Shown here: positions 10,523 to 24,300 of the stretch, in pieces | Position numbering within the stretch: position 1 is the first letter of the stretch | How the letters are laid out: each line of letters starts with the position of its first letter | From: Ischnura elegans | Taxonomy: Eukaryota > Arthropoda > Insecta > Odonata > Coenagrionidae | Direction of reading: 5' to 3' | Length of the DNA stretch: 64,000 nucleotides | Assembly: GCF_921293095.1 (NCBI RefSeq) | Contig: NC_060251.1 | Span: 65,179,585 to 65,243,584, forward strand | Program-made: the position numbers and the translations under genes | The notes under the pieces: generated by a model | Told to the model about the DNA's origin: nothing | Databases searched by the model: none | What the model saw: the letters and a program-made list of their open reading frames with translations, nothing else

Positions 10523-13192
10523 CCCTAATCCATGGTCATTTCACATTTAAAGGTAGTAAATCAACAAGCGTGGTAGCCTGAAGCATAGATGGTAGCACTT
10601 TTCTTAAATTCAGCAGACAGAATGGAGACTAACTGAAGTTTGGTACAGGTTTTGTGCTTCATGTAGCATGTATCAGATGGTCACCTACTTTTATGTGGAC
10701 CAAATTTGTTAATAATAAATTGTATTTTCTAAAACAGCCATACTAAACTAGGTGAAACCCACTCCTGCTTCACCCCACCTTCCGTAGATAATGAGTTCAG
10801 GAAAAGAGAAGAGCACATTTACTAAGCGACCATATATTTCATTTTTTAGCACAAAAAACACTGTTGAAATTATTTTGGAATTATCTGCAGTCATTTTCAC
10901 AGTGGGAATAAAATACAAATAAAATACAATAATTATAGAAATACACCACTTAATGCGATGCCAGCTTACTAGAAAAACCAAACACTAAAGCACAAGAATT
11001 ATAAAACCAACATTCTAAAATAAATGACCAGCTACAAAGAACCAAGACATCATCATTATCAAATATTTTTAAAATTAACAAATAAAAATAATAAATATTA
11101 TGCAAAACAAGTATTGCATGAAAAATATACAAAAATATCACATTCTTAAAGACTTTGAACACACAATGAGAATTTATTACAACAAATAACATAAAGTCAT
11201 CAGATTCAACAAGATATGCTTTGAAATTGATTGAACAGATGTCCAATAACCCAATTAATTTGAAAAAGGAGGTCCCATCCACCATATGAATGGTCCTTGA
11301 CTTTTCTACACAAGCAATTCAGTTCATTGCTTATCCAGGGTATTCACAGAGAGAAAAATATATATTTATGCATACAGCTTGTTACGCGGTTATGCCCTTC
11401 TTACACAACAGTCCAACATTAATACAACCATTGGCCCAAAATGCTACATAAATGCATGTCTGTACAGGTGTATCAATATACAGTATAAACTTAAAAAAGA
11501 ACTTAATTGTGACTTGAGTTAAAACCATGACACTCAAATTCTAATTATTCCAAGTTAAAGTTAACATTTCATGTATAATATCCACCAAAGCAGTAACACA
11601 CAATAGAGAAGAATGACAGTTTCTAATATTTGTCCTCTAGGTTACTTCCATGAAAATGTTGAGATGTGTCAGTTAGGAATGCTAGTAAGAACAAATCGTA
11701 TACAATTTGAAAGCCAAGCCCTCCTGTGCACTCCAAAAAATTACAAAGATCAGAAATTGATACAAACTTCAAGGTTTGATTCGAGCGACTATTAATGGCC
11801 TAACCATTTTTTTCACAAAAATAACATAAAAAAATTACCATCAATCACAAACCTTGATTATAAATTTAAAGAATATGAATGAAATGATACTATATTCAGC
11901 CTATGTAGCCAATTATTTAGCAAAATTCACATGAAAATGCCAATCCTAAGGTTGGCTGACATCATTGGAAGCTCTCAATGCAAACTCTTCATCAAAGATT
12001 ATATTTTCTGCACACTAATGATTAACATAAGCTACTTACCTTTGAGAAAATTTTAATTACTACTGTACACATAATTTCTTATCATAAAGTCATAACTTTA
12101 TCTGAATCCTCAATCTCAAATACATGACAAACAGGTGCTTCATTATACTCAATAATACTGAGGTGCTCAGTTTACTGGGACTGGTTTACCGAATACTCGT
12201 TTTACCTGGAAACACTTTTTATGGCAGCAATAGAAAACTCCATAATAAAAGATTAATCTCATTCTTTGCTGAAATTATAAAATCAATTGAATAAAAAACT
12301 GTTTTAGAAAAAAAGAGTTAGTTTTAGTAAATGATAATACAGATTTTTCACAAGTAGTGTCATAAAAAAGTGCTTTGGTACCTATGTTAGTAGGTATGAT
12401 CAAATTTCAATGGTTTGGGTGAAAAAAAGATGTCATTTAAAAGGCATCCACTATATTTCAGTTAAGTATCACAAATATGATATGTGCATTAATGGCTTTA
12501 AATTAACATCCAAATATGGTCGCAATGTCATCCTTGGAGATTAATACAAGACTCTAGGATGTATGCTAGAGGATGAAGATCTCCAGTTGTAATATATAGT
12601 GGCATATGCAAGGCTGGGTGAATACCAGCTGCATTTCATTGCACCCATGAGTAGCACTTCTGAAAAGGCCTCAAAAAAGTATTCTCAGCCGATGTAGATT
12701 TTCCATCAATCCATTTCCCTCAGTGCTTCAAAATATCCTTCTCTCAGAATAAGGAGTTGCACAACTACAATGCCATAACCACAAAGTGCTTTCAAAATTG
12801 GATGTGTAACAACTGGCCCATAAAAATCAAAAACTGTTTATAACAATGAAATTTGTCAACCTCTTCAACATTGTAATAAATAGGCTCTACTGTATAAATA
12901 CCACACTTCTATCAAATTAATAAACCTTGTATAAAACAGCCCAATCCAGTTGAATATAACTGATATGGAATGTAGTTATAACCATTCATACTCTAGGAAT
13001 CAATGCCATAATCATGTCAATAACATGAATAAAATAAGCTCTTCTCCATGTTCAAGACAATTAATAGCATTATGCAATAGGAATAGCCAATTATGCATTA
13101 GGTATTTAAAGATTTGAGTTGATTTTTTACCATAGCCAATAATTCAAAGAACCATATTAATTACACATTTGAATCAGGTCATAAGCATATTA
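10523..13192. other. Long AT-rich stretch without a recognised gene
   Basis: Several AATAAA-like words occur on both strands. The longest open frame (111 residues, minus, 10950-11285) is hydrophobic and Phe/Tyr-rich, as random AT-rich frames are, and is not supported. The stretch is downstream of the transporter gene on the minus strand and could include a distal 3' UTR. Confidence 0.4.
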
Positions 13193-13760
13193 CAGTAGAC
13201 TCCTGATCATCCGGCTGCGGTATATCCGTGTATGATTTTTACTCTCACTCAATATTTTCCGTGATCTTTATAAAAAATAAAATTGGACATAAAATCACTG
13301 GAATTTAATTCATTTTAATGCTAGGACACACTGGACTTAGAATCCCCATTGTAAAACGGGAGCGATCACATCTGCATTCACGGGAGCTCCCTGTTCCTGT
13401 TTTCCAAGCCTCGCAGTGTGCGACCACACTCCGTGTTCATCGATATAAGCCCATGCAGTGATCATGCAGCCACGGATGTGTGGTTTTCGAAACCAGGTCT
13501 TTTATGGAGCCGTAATAATACGAGTACAACTTGTTATGAGTATGTTATCGCCGCTAAAAAGATCGCGGACTGGCGAAGAAAGCTCTCAATAAGTCCAGGA
13601 AGCACTCTAAAATAACAGACTAACTGCATAAATAATATTTTTTTTTCAAGTACATCATGAACATAACAAGACATGAAAGTGAAAGTTCGGGTTATCCATA
13701 TTTTCCGATTATTCGTGCCGTCTCTCCCCATCATTAGCCGAGATAATAGCGAGTGTGCTG
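13193..13760. mobile_element. pogo/Tigger-like MITE
   Basis: The left end CAGTAGACTCCTGATCATC and the right end (reverse complement CAGCACACTCGCTATTATC) are degenerate inverted repeats, both flanked by TA (13191-13192 and 13761-13762). CAGTAGACTC termini with TA duplication are typical of pogo/Tigger-related elements. No transposase is seen. Confidence 0.6.
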
Positions 13761-13762
13761 TA

Positions 13763-14700
13763 TATAGGTTCTCATGAAACTACATTTTACCATGTAGATA
13801 AGTAAATAAATAATTTAACAAGGGTGATCAGAATGCTAGATGTTATAAACATTTTGCACCTATCACTTTCATTTGTTTTTACAGATGATTACCAAATTAG
13901 TAGAAATTTCCAAAAGTGCGACAAAATAACCTACAAGGTTAAATCTATCATCAGTATCTATGCTATTTCTTTAGACAAAATAGAGATTTTAATCACGATA
14001 GTAATCAATAAAATTATATGATTACTATTCAGATTATCTTCACACAATATTTATGAATAAATTTCTCTGCAATCTATAATATTTAACACCATCAAATATA
14101 TATAATGTATTAAAATATTATCACACTGAAAAATATAAACAAAATAAATAATACTTAACAGTTGATGAGATTACTTATTAAAAATATTTACAGTAGCATT
14201 CAGACAGACAAATACACCTATGCATCATTAAAAATATTTTATCTTGATCCTCAATGGGGACTTAATACACGACGACCATGTGAAAGACCCAAAAAAATGA
14301 CTAGACGTTAAACATACTTATATCACAAAGTATTTATCAAATGATGGCAGCTTTAAATAAGCAGACAAGAAAAACATTAAAAGTTTAGACACCTATAAAG
14401 AAGAAGGCTGGTCAATGGTAGTGCATATAACATTAGGGTGATTAAAATATCATGAAGTTTCAAAATGATTTCAGTTTTTTTGTGATCATATATGCAATCA
14501 CGCCCCTGTCAAGTGAGGAAACTAAGAAAATATTTTGTTTCATTAAACGTTCCTCTGACATACTTCCTCATCAGAAGAAACATACATTATTGGTGTGCTA
14601 ACATAGCTGGAATATAATAGAATCAACCCACAAGTAAAAATTCCATAAAATTTTGTGCCATTTCCCATTAATTTAGGCAAAGTCATGATTATCACCAGTA
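13763..14700. other. AT-rich sequence, no feature recognised
   Basis: No ORF with domain character and no terminal repeats. It lies downstream of the transporter stop on the minus strand. Confidence 0.4.
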
Positions 14701-14710
14701 AAATTGCTTC

Positions 14711-14716
14711 TTTATT
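14711..14716 (-). promoter_or_regulatory. Candidate polyadenylation signal of the SLC17 gene
   Basis: AATAAA on the minus strand, about 400 bp after the stop codon at 15114. Other AATAAA words occur further away, so this is only the first good candidate. Confidence 0.35.
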
Positions 14717-15113
14717 TTTCAATATTTGAGGCCATTGCGATACCTCTAAATATCGTCCAATTGACCATAATATTTTCGCACTTTATTCTGGACCATATTG
14801 GATATAAAATCACAAAAAGCCGTATAGCATTTTGAAACCTTGAGATTTAGTACATAGTAACATATGTAACAAGAATCGTCCCTCAATTCCAAAAGGAATC
14901 AGATGACCACAAATCGGTGCAAGCATGAAATACACTACACAGTTACATGTATTCACAGTACATGCATACCTACCATTGAATGAGGGAAGTACTTTGTGTT
15001 TTGATTAGATGGAGACTTACATGAACATTCCAACTTCAGTACCATTGAAAAAAAAAGGAATGACTTGTGACTTTGAAAATCCCTAACATTAGAAAATTCA
15101 ATCATCCCTTTAT

Positions 15114-15356
15114 CTAATCACAGGACCCAGATCCAAAAGGAAGATCCTCCGTGGAAGTCTTGGACTGATTGTCACCTCCGTCGTCATCTTCAGCACAACC
15201 ATCTTCCATTCCATTGCCATCATAAAACAGAGATTGCTGGTCTGAAGACTGAGCCCAGTGCTGTCGCTCTGCTGTGGCAAAGAGGCCATACAGCAAAGCA
15301 CCCGTGAGATATATGCCAGCAGCAATGTAGAACACCACCTCCCATTCTAATGCACT
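15114..15356 (-). CDS. SLC17 transporter exon 10 (helix 12, C-terminal tail)
   Basis: Encodes [35 protein letters not shown], then a polar acidic tail ([19 protein letters not shown]) and stop TAG at 15114. The tail is longer and more acidic than in human sialin. Confidence 0.93.
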   Translation of the reverse strand, partial: SALEWEVVFYIAAGIYLTGALLYGLFATAERQHWAQSSDQQSLFYDGNGMEDGCAEDDDGGDNQSKTSTEDLPFGSGSCD

Positions 15357-18300
15357 CTAGAATGAAAGGAGACAAATATGCCAGAAGAAGTAGAATAACT
15401 ACACTGCAAAATTAAAATATATCAGTTTCTTCACCTACTATAATTGTCTAAAAATAAAATTAAGCTAAAAAATCTCAATACATTCCATTCCCAGTTCACA
15501 AACAATTTTGCTAATCCAGCTCATAGTGAAATACCACAATATCGGTAACACCATCTTTTCATTTTGACATAGATGACTTACACAGAATCATAAACTGCAT
15601 AGAAAAACTAGACTTAAAAATTATATGGTTCATGCATAACTTAATGGAATCTATAGCTCATGTTTAACCAGCACCAGAAACCAGAGAAAACTTGGTAAAC
15701 TTGCACAGAATGGTTTATTACTCTACCATGGTTTCATCGAACAGTCAAAATCATTAGGTGAGCAATTTGATGCCTGAATTGGCACTGGGATAAAGCTCCA
15801 CTCAGTGTCTGGCATTCCCGTGTGGTCACACCAGTCACTAAGTGGAGTTTTTGTTAGCAAACTTAGCAGAAAACACAGCAAACTCACAGTCATTTGCAAA
15901 AGATGCCAAGGAGATGATAAAGAAACTGAAGACAGATGTGAGAATGCACATTGAAATATATTCTATACAATCATGCCCCTGAGTTTTGTGATATGCAAAA
16001 ATATGTAAGTGACAAGCTAGAGTTAAATAACTTAAGAATTCAGTGAAAAAATTTTCTCGAGTTACCTCAGTATTATTTTCGAGTGCCTCAATTCTTGTTT
16101 TTCTTTTAATTTTTAATTAGTGATTTTTCAATTCTTATTTACATTTCCTGAGATTCACATTTTGCCTAGGATAATATTCTTATAAGAAGAAATACATTTT
16201 TGGATGTGCATACTAATGTTCCTAAAGCTATATGCATTTCTTATGTGTTCAGAGTGCAAGTCAATGTATTATTCTTGTGTTCAATATAAAGTATTTATCC
16301 GAATATAGTCCCCTCTTTTTTTCCAAAAATGCCCTTGGTAAAAGTAAAGGGGAGACTATATTCAAATGCATTTTTCTGGAAAATGAAGCCTCAAAATTAG
16401 GGGGGGGGGGACTTTTTTTGGAGGCGGACTATATTCAGAGAAATACGGTAATATGTATTTGGTAAAGAGTTCTCGGGATCGCCACCGGGTCAGGAACTCC
16501 ATATCTGCCAACGTTTCGATGACCGAGTCGGACATCGAAACGTTGGCAGATATGGAGTTCCTGACCCGGTGGCGATCCCGAGAACTCTTTACCAAGTCCA
16601 TTCGCCGGGAAAGCACGAAATCTTTCTTCAATATGTATTTGTTTTACACGAGCGTGATTTTCAAATGCTGTTGTAGCTTTATACCACAGAACAGTTACAA
16701 AATACTGCATTATGAACAGAAAAAAAACTAGTTTTTTTCAAGCTGCATATAAGCCTTTACACAAGTTCTACTGTAACTTCAATTTATGAAAGTTCCATAG
16801 GGTTGATTGAAAAATGCCTAAATATGTTTTTCACCACTGGAGTACTGAAATTTGCGACTTTTGCACCACTAAGGCTTTAATTTCATAATACCTTCCCTCA
16901 AGTTTATTTACCCTTATTCAGGGTCATTATACATACCTTATGCTGAACGAGGTAACCTGTCAATGATGGGCTGATCATTCCTGGGAGAGTGGCCATTGTA
17001 TTAGATATCCCCATCAGGATGCTTGCATACTGAGGAGCCAGGTCCAAATGGTTTACACTATAAATCATACACACACAATAAAAATTATGTAGCATAAAAT
17101 CTTAAGAATCTCAGATTGATTAAAAAATTCCCACATTTCTCCTAACATAGAACATGATTTCAATTTTTGATAATTCAACTTTCGAAAAAAATTCACTCGA
17201 GCTGCAAAATATTCCACCAGGTCATTTCTTCGGGAGATATTTTGCAAAAAGGGAGAGACAACATTCAAATAAATACAGCATTAAGACCAATTATAAAAAT
17301 GCCATCCACGCTTATCATATTGAAAATAAAAAAAGTCAAGACTAATGCAAAAAGAATACGACAAAAAGTTACTAAAATAGATTGAATATAGCAAAATATT
17401 TTCACATCAATATGTATGGGATCTAGATTTAGGTCATGTTAATAATTGGAAGTTCCTCTGGAGAAGTCATGAGAAGAATTTGATATCGATCCTTAGAATT
17501 AAATGGGACTTCAGAATGACTAAATCCAATTACTATCAGTTTTCTTGGCTCTTTTGCATCTAATTTAACCCTTTCGCTGCTACAAGCGGGAATACCCGCA
17601 AAAAACATTATGGTTATTGCCTGCGACATGCGGGGATATTCCACAACTTTCAAAAAACTTTTCCTTTCAACACGACATGCGGGTAAATATCTACGTTTTC
17701 GAAAAACCCTCCCTTCGGTCGTAGGTGCTGTCATCTGCTCGAAATTCTAGCGGAACTACGTCCATTCGTGCGGCGACATTCTGCGACGTCAAATGAATGA
17801 TTCAATTCATTTTTTTCTGGATAATAGGCAAAATAATGGAACCGATGAAAAATCTATTGAAGCAGCAAAAGGGTTAATATTCTATTGGTTCCATGAGTAT
17901 GAGCAGTAAAAAAAAAACAATCATGAAAAGTCCACCTTCCTCACTGAACATATTTCTTCGTTTAGTTAAATAAAATGACCTGTTATATTTTCCCTTTTCT
18001 CTCAAAAAGCCAAGAGGCACTCTTATGTAGTCAAGCAACTGTGCCTTTATTTCTACCAGTCCCATCATTGCCATAAGCTGTTAGTTGTCCAGAGTTACAA
18101 ACAAGAATTCTGAGAACATATGTACTTGAGTTTAAGTGTGATGTTTGCCTGAACTAATTGAGATAAACATTTGATAAATCTTTACAAACATTTAGGCATT
18201 ATGAATTGGTAGACAATTATTTATCATACATACCTGAAGCCTGCCCAGGCAAATCCACCAATGCCAACAGCGAATGTCAGTAATGTTATTACCAGGGGGG

Positions 18301-21300
18301 GACTTCGTGCCTTGGATGCCAGGAGAAGAAAAACAGCCTGGAAAACGAATGCTCCACAAGTGCATATCTTCCTTATCTGCAACAACCGAAATGGATAGTC
18401 AATATTACTCAAAATTAGACATACAGCATCATCAAGAATATTTATACCTTAAAGAAATTGATACCAATAGCATTGAAATATCCTTAACAATAAAAAATAC
18501 TTTTCTTTAGACATGTCTTTAGGGCTGAGTGAGTGTTGACTTTTAGAGATTTCAGCGAGATTTAAATACTGCTTGAGAACCGCTCAATTTCAAGATTACT
18601 ATGCCAAAAAAAAAAAACCGCGTCTCGAGATGGTTCCACTACTACTCCATAGTGGACGTAACTTTTCTAGGCCTTACTATATTATGCCAGATAGTAAAGT
18701 AACATCAATAGCCAACCAGTCCGGCTATTGATGGAGGTCTAGGCAAGCTCTCGACACTGCTGCTGATTAACAATAGGCAGCACAGACTGAGTCTTCTTCC
18801 CACACACAGATACTTCAGCCTTAACTCGGAAATGCCTGAATTAAAAATTTTCTCCCAATCTTGTCGTAAACTTATACTTTCAAATAAATTAAATTCTGAG
18901 TAATTAGGTGCAAATTCTATAATTTTAGCACAAACACTTTTGGAGATACAGCCTGGTACCATATGGTACCGCTAGGCATTTCATGGGTCAAAAAATCAAA
19001 ATTTGATGAACATTTTGAAATTCACATTTCAATGAACACCTTCACCAATACCAACATTTTTTGCAAAAATAAACACTGTTTCATTCAAAATTACGCTAAA
19101 ATATCAAATCTCGCTTAAAAAAGCAAACTTTTTGTAAAAATGTACTTACAAATATGCTTATCAATTTAAAGCTCTCAAAAACCTTAAAAAATCACGATAA
19201 ATAGTATCACAATACCAGCTGATACCATATGGTACCCCTAGGCGTTAACAGGTTAAACTCGCAGATCTTTTGTAGACTCGGTGCCAGAATGCTGGGTAGT
19301 CATTCAGTTGAGTTGTGCTCAATGATTCAATCTGTGCAATTATGCATATTGATTTCAGAATGGTTAGTCGTTTGGAGGCTGTCAGAATAAACATCATACA
19401 CCTCATTTTGTAGTTATCACTTCTGCTATCACTGGCCAAGTGAGTGACCTCATTTACTTTCACGTTAAAAAGTCATAAACTATTCTGAAGAGATGTCCCT
19501 CAAGCACAGAGAGTAGCAGGGTCACCTTGGTCTCTCTATATGCATATTTTTTTGCATGCAAATCATAGGCCTTTAGACGGTGCATGGCCAAGCACTACTT
19601 ACAATGCAATTTGCACAATAGATATGCAATGATAATATGTGTGAAAAAGGCACTTAAAACACAAAAAAAACCCTTCCCTGAGAATGCCTAAAAATCATTT
19701 GAACTAATCATGCTAGAATGTTAGCACGAATAAAAATAAATATTCACCCAAGAATGTCACAAACCTGAGTTTTAGAAAACCTCTTCTTAAAAATTAGATA
19801 GTCTGCTATCAATCCTCCAAACTGAACAACAAAACCCATTAGTAAATATGGCATTGCTGATAGAAATCCAACGCTTTTTAGGTCTAGGCCAAGTACATCT
19901 GAAAAAGAGGAAAAAAATCTTCAAGTAAAAATACTACTACTGGATAATCATAACCTCAGTACCATTTTGAAAAAAAGTACAACTTTTCCAGGATAAACTT
20001 ATTATTCTTCACATCACAATTTGGAGGGAGCTTAGTAGCAATTTTTGGAAAAGTGCTTGACTGCCACTGAGAGGTCCATGGTTCAAGTCCTGGAAGAAGC
20101 TTTGAGGCATCCCAGTTAAAATTCCTTTAATTTCAAGGAGGCGTATTGAATGGAAATGTCACCCCTAACCTGATTGTGTGCAATTCATATGCCCGTAGGG
20201 GATTCCAGAGTGAGCTCTATCGTCATCCTAACAACCTTCAGGTTGAATCACTGGGCGAGTGATTCCATATCAATGAAAAAGTACCAGTTCAAAATGAAAT
20301 GCAGAAGTATTTTAAAATCCTGAGAAATTTAAAGTACAGCGAGTCCTCTACTTACTCATTAGGCTTAAGAACTTTCAGAGATATGAACATTAACAAAACT
20401 GAAGAGTGCCCTAAATTTCAAATTTGGCACCATAGAGGTTGGCCAACGCAAAGCAGTGTGGGATGGAGGAACTTGCTTTTTGGGCACAATCTAAACGAAG
20501 TATCAATTACACCGTTGTGAAGTCAGGAATTGTTCAGTGTTTTGCACGTTTATCCTTCCCTTTGCATTTGAATTTTGTTTTTTACTCCAACCGCATCGCA
20601 TGTGCAGCTAGACTAGTTTGTCGTGACTTAACGCAACATTGTAATGCAGTGTTGCATTCTGCAGGATTACCACACTTTCCATTGCCTTGCTTAGGGTTAA
20701 CTCACAAACAAGGTCTCCGAACGCATCTTGTTCGTAAGTCAAGGACTTAATGTACAGTAGAAAGTTGCTCTGGTCATTTTGTGATACGTTCCATGCCATA
20801 ATGAATTCATTGTGATCTGCTTTGGCCTCGCAATGGGCTTAAACTAAAGATGTGCGAATAGTATCCGCAAATACTCGAATACTAGAAAGTATTCGATATT
20901 CGAGGTCTCGAATAGTTATGCGAAAAGTACCACCTCGAATACTTTGAATTTTGCGTCGTACACTGTCGCACGCACGTCGTTGGTAGTTGACTCGGAAAAA
21001 TGTAGAGAACTCTAGTCTTTTAGTGCATGCAGCGCCGTTTTAGGCAAGTTGACGAACTACATCAAATTCACGGCTTAGAGCAGTGAAAAGAGTTCGACGT
21101 GGGGAACCTAAATTGATCCGGGTGAAAAACTCTGAAAATCCCCGGTTTCCCGACGAAACGCGACGCATTTCTGACCTTTTTTAAGCATTTTACACGAGGA
21201 AATAAATGTCAAAATAGAAGGAGACTTGGCATTCTGGCGAGACTCGATATGAGCAGCAGAGCTTCTCGGGAAGTTGATGCGGTATTTTTTTCCGAAAACC

Positions 21301-24300
21301 TATATCAAGTTACAATTTATGAGTGGTGCTATAAATCTTTATTGTTACAGTCCCAGACGAAGGGATATTTTCTCAGGATATTTGGTTTCTCCCTGATAGC
21401 AATTCCAATTCATCTTCTTATCTCACGAGAACTCCCAAAGATGGACTGAAAATAATTGAAGAAAATCCGGTGGAGAAGAGCTTGTATTTTACAAAATGCC
21501 TCAGATTGTCAGCTAGCACTTGGCAGCAGGAGTGGGGGTAAAGCGATGTTAGTTGAATTAATTATATGCCCAATTGTTTCCATAAAATTAAAATATTCCA
21601 TTAATCAGCTAAATTCCTGTTTGAATCCTTTAAAGGGAATCAAAATTACTCCCCAAAATCTTGTGTTGCCTGCTGCATAGGCAACCGAGTCAAACATTCC
21701 AGCATTCATCGTTTAGTATTTGAGGTATTCGAAATTCGAGGTATTCGAATATTCGAGCAATGATTTAATAATATTCGAATTCGATATTCGAGTTCGAGAA
21801 ATCTGCTATTCGACCCATCTCTAGTTTAAACTTCAATCCTTGCATCTGTTTGGGAGTATAAGTCACTCTGCATTCTCAAGGCTAAAGGTTGATAAATATG
21901 ATTCTGTCATGTGCCCTCCAAACTCACAGTTTATGTGATTAGCCCCAGGAATGGAAAACAACTTGTGCAAAAAAACATGGTAAATGATGGAAGTTTTAAA
22001 CCGGATGGAGAGCAATGAATTTTTCAACACTACAAAGTAGCATGAAAGCATCATCTGCATCTTCATAAATCAAGCATTAAAAAAATTATTACTGTACAGA
22101 TTGTGGATGGATGGATAGATTATAGATGTCCATTACCAAGAACTCATTCACACCTGTGCCAACACGATATTTAACCTGCCAGCCACAAGCACAATGACCT
22201 GTTACTACTAATTGACCTTTGAAATTTAACACCTTTAAACTCTCACTTGAATATACTAAACAGTTCCTCAACAATAGATTTATGTATACCCTTTTCAATT
22301 ATTCTATATTTTCTGACATACTTTGGTCTTTTAACAATTCCCACAGAACAGTTAAAATAAAACGTGCCCTTACAAAAGATGTGAAATATGTATTATCCTT
22401 TAAATTATAAGTTAACACCACAATTTTCTCATTGGATCACACTCAATTTCTACACATTCCCTCTAAATTAGAATAACCATGCAGACACCAATTTGGGCTG
22501 TTTGAACTAAACCCCATTTCCCAATGATAAGTAAAAATATATTTTTTAGCAAGAATGATATTGCCTAGTAAAACTTACCAGTCAAATAGGTAGGAAGCTC
22601 TGTAAGAAGTGTGTAAAATCCCCAGTTCTCACAAAAGTGAGCAATTGCAATTGCCCAAACAGGTAATGATGTGACAAAATGCCTCCATGGCACATGTACA
22701 TCCTGCAGAGAAGATTAAACAATACATGTCATTGAATAAAATTGAAGTAGGGAAATAATTCTTTGAAAGGAATAAAATATAACTTGTTTGACAGTACTCT
22801 TCATGCAATCATTTCCAAAGATATTAAAGCATTGTGTGTCACTCACTCATTCAGTAGTGAGTGACACGCAATGTCAAAAATCCTTATCTCGAGATCACTC
22901 AAGATCTCTGTCGTAATGGCTGTGGCCCTTACAATTATGTGACAGATTCATGATTTCATGCCACAAATTATCGAGAAATCTCTTAATTTTAGACCTAAAA
23001 TCAAGAAGATAGTATGTAGATTGTTGGCCTCGGCATAGGGCCCAATAACAATGAAAGCACAAAATGGCCATATATCAACATAGGACACTTCTAGGGCTGG
23101 CACATGCTCAATAAGTTAAAACAAGATATTTACAAGTAAATTTAGGTCAGTATAAATGTCACAATTGCATAAAACAATTTCTATTACTGAAATTTTGATC
23201 TAGCTCTCACCAATTTTGATGCCAATGCAAATATAAAGATTTTTGAGCATTCAGTAAACACGCTAGCATTAAAACTCTCCACCACACAGCGTGTCTTCAA
23301 CTTCCCTCCCTTACTTTGCTTTCTTTCGGCATGGATTTTCAAGCCCTCACTTGTTAGGACTGCCCCATTTAGCTACATTTAAGCATATATTTAAAACCAT
23401 GGTGATTCTAAGCATCCTGCTAGCAGAGGCATAACTAGTTGAGCATCCAATGTGTAATGGGAAGATTTTGGGTTTGAATCCCAATCATTCTGCATTTTCA
23501 CCCTCTGATGTCTGACATTTTCAATCTAATACAGCATCAAAGCAAGTATCAAATTCAGGTTAATTGGATGATTTAACATATGATCACAATATGTGAATGC
23601 TTAAAAAAATTTAAAAAAATAGGAACAAAGTAAGACCAATAGCCAACCAAAATAAGCCAACCGCACATGCACAAAGAAATGTTAAAGGAAGTGAAATGGA
23701 AAGATTTTTCTCACAGTATACGACATAAAATCTTCATGAAAGAGAGAAAGTCCAACACCTTCCCCAAGATAAGATACATTACCACCTTTCCATGATTGGA
23801 AGCAGGGCCAACAGAGGAGCGGATGAGATCCAGTTCAAAGTCAGTGATGCGACGGTCTTCTTGAGGAGTTTCCTTCACAAAGGTCATCCAAATAAAAAAC
23901 CAAAGCAACCCAACCACACCTATGTAATCAAAAGGAATCACGTTTTTTAATTCAACAATAACACATACACCACAATACCATCCACCACCGCTCGTAAGTC
24001 CAACTTATGAGCGGTAATGAGTGGGTCACCATGATTCCATAGGAATTAAGCTTATCATATAATGTTGCATGCATACTGAAGTATATCCTACTGAAGAAAG
24101 AACCATATTGACGCTCTTGGGCACAGTGCACCAGAAGAACTTATAGGGTGTGCAATGTTTATAACAGAGCGTAGAGTATATCCATCCAAATGCCGTCGCT
24201 TATTCATGGAACTTTGTAATAAAGTTCTTTTTGTAACCGGCGGGACCGGGACTGAGGTTTGTAATGTCGTAATAACGAAAATTTCTTAATAACGTTTCTT

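Noticed and set aside
10950-11285. 111-residue hydrophobic frame on the minus strand
   Set aside because: Composition typical of chance frames in AT-rich DNA; no motif, no splice context.
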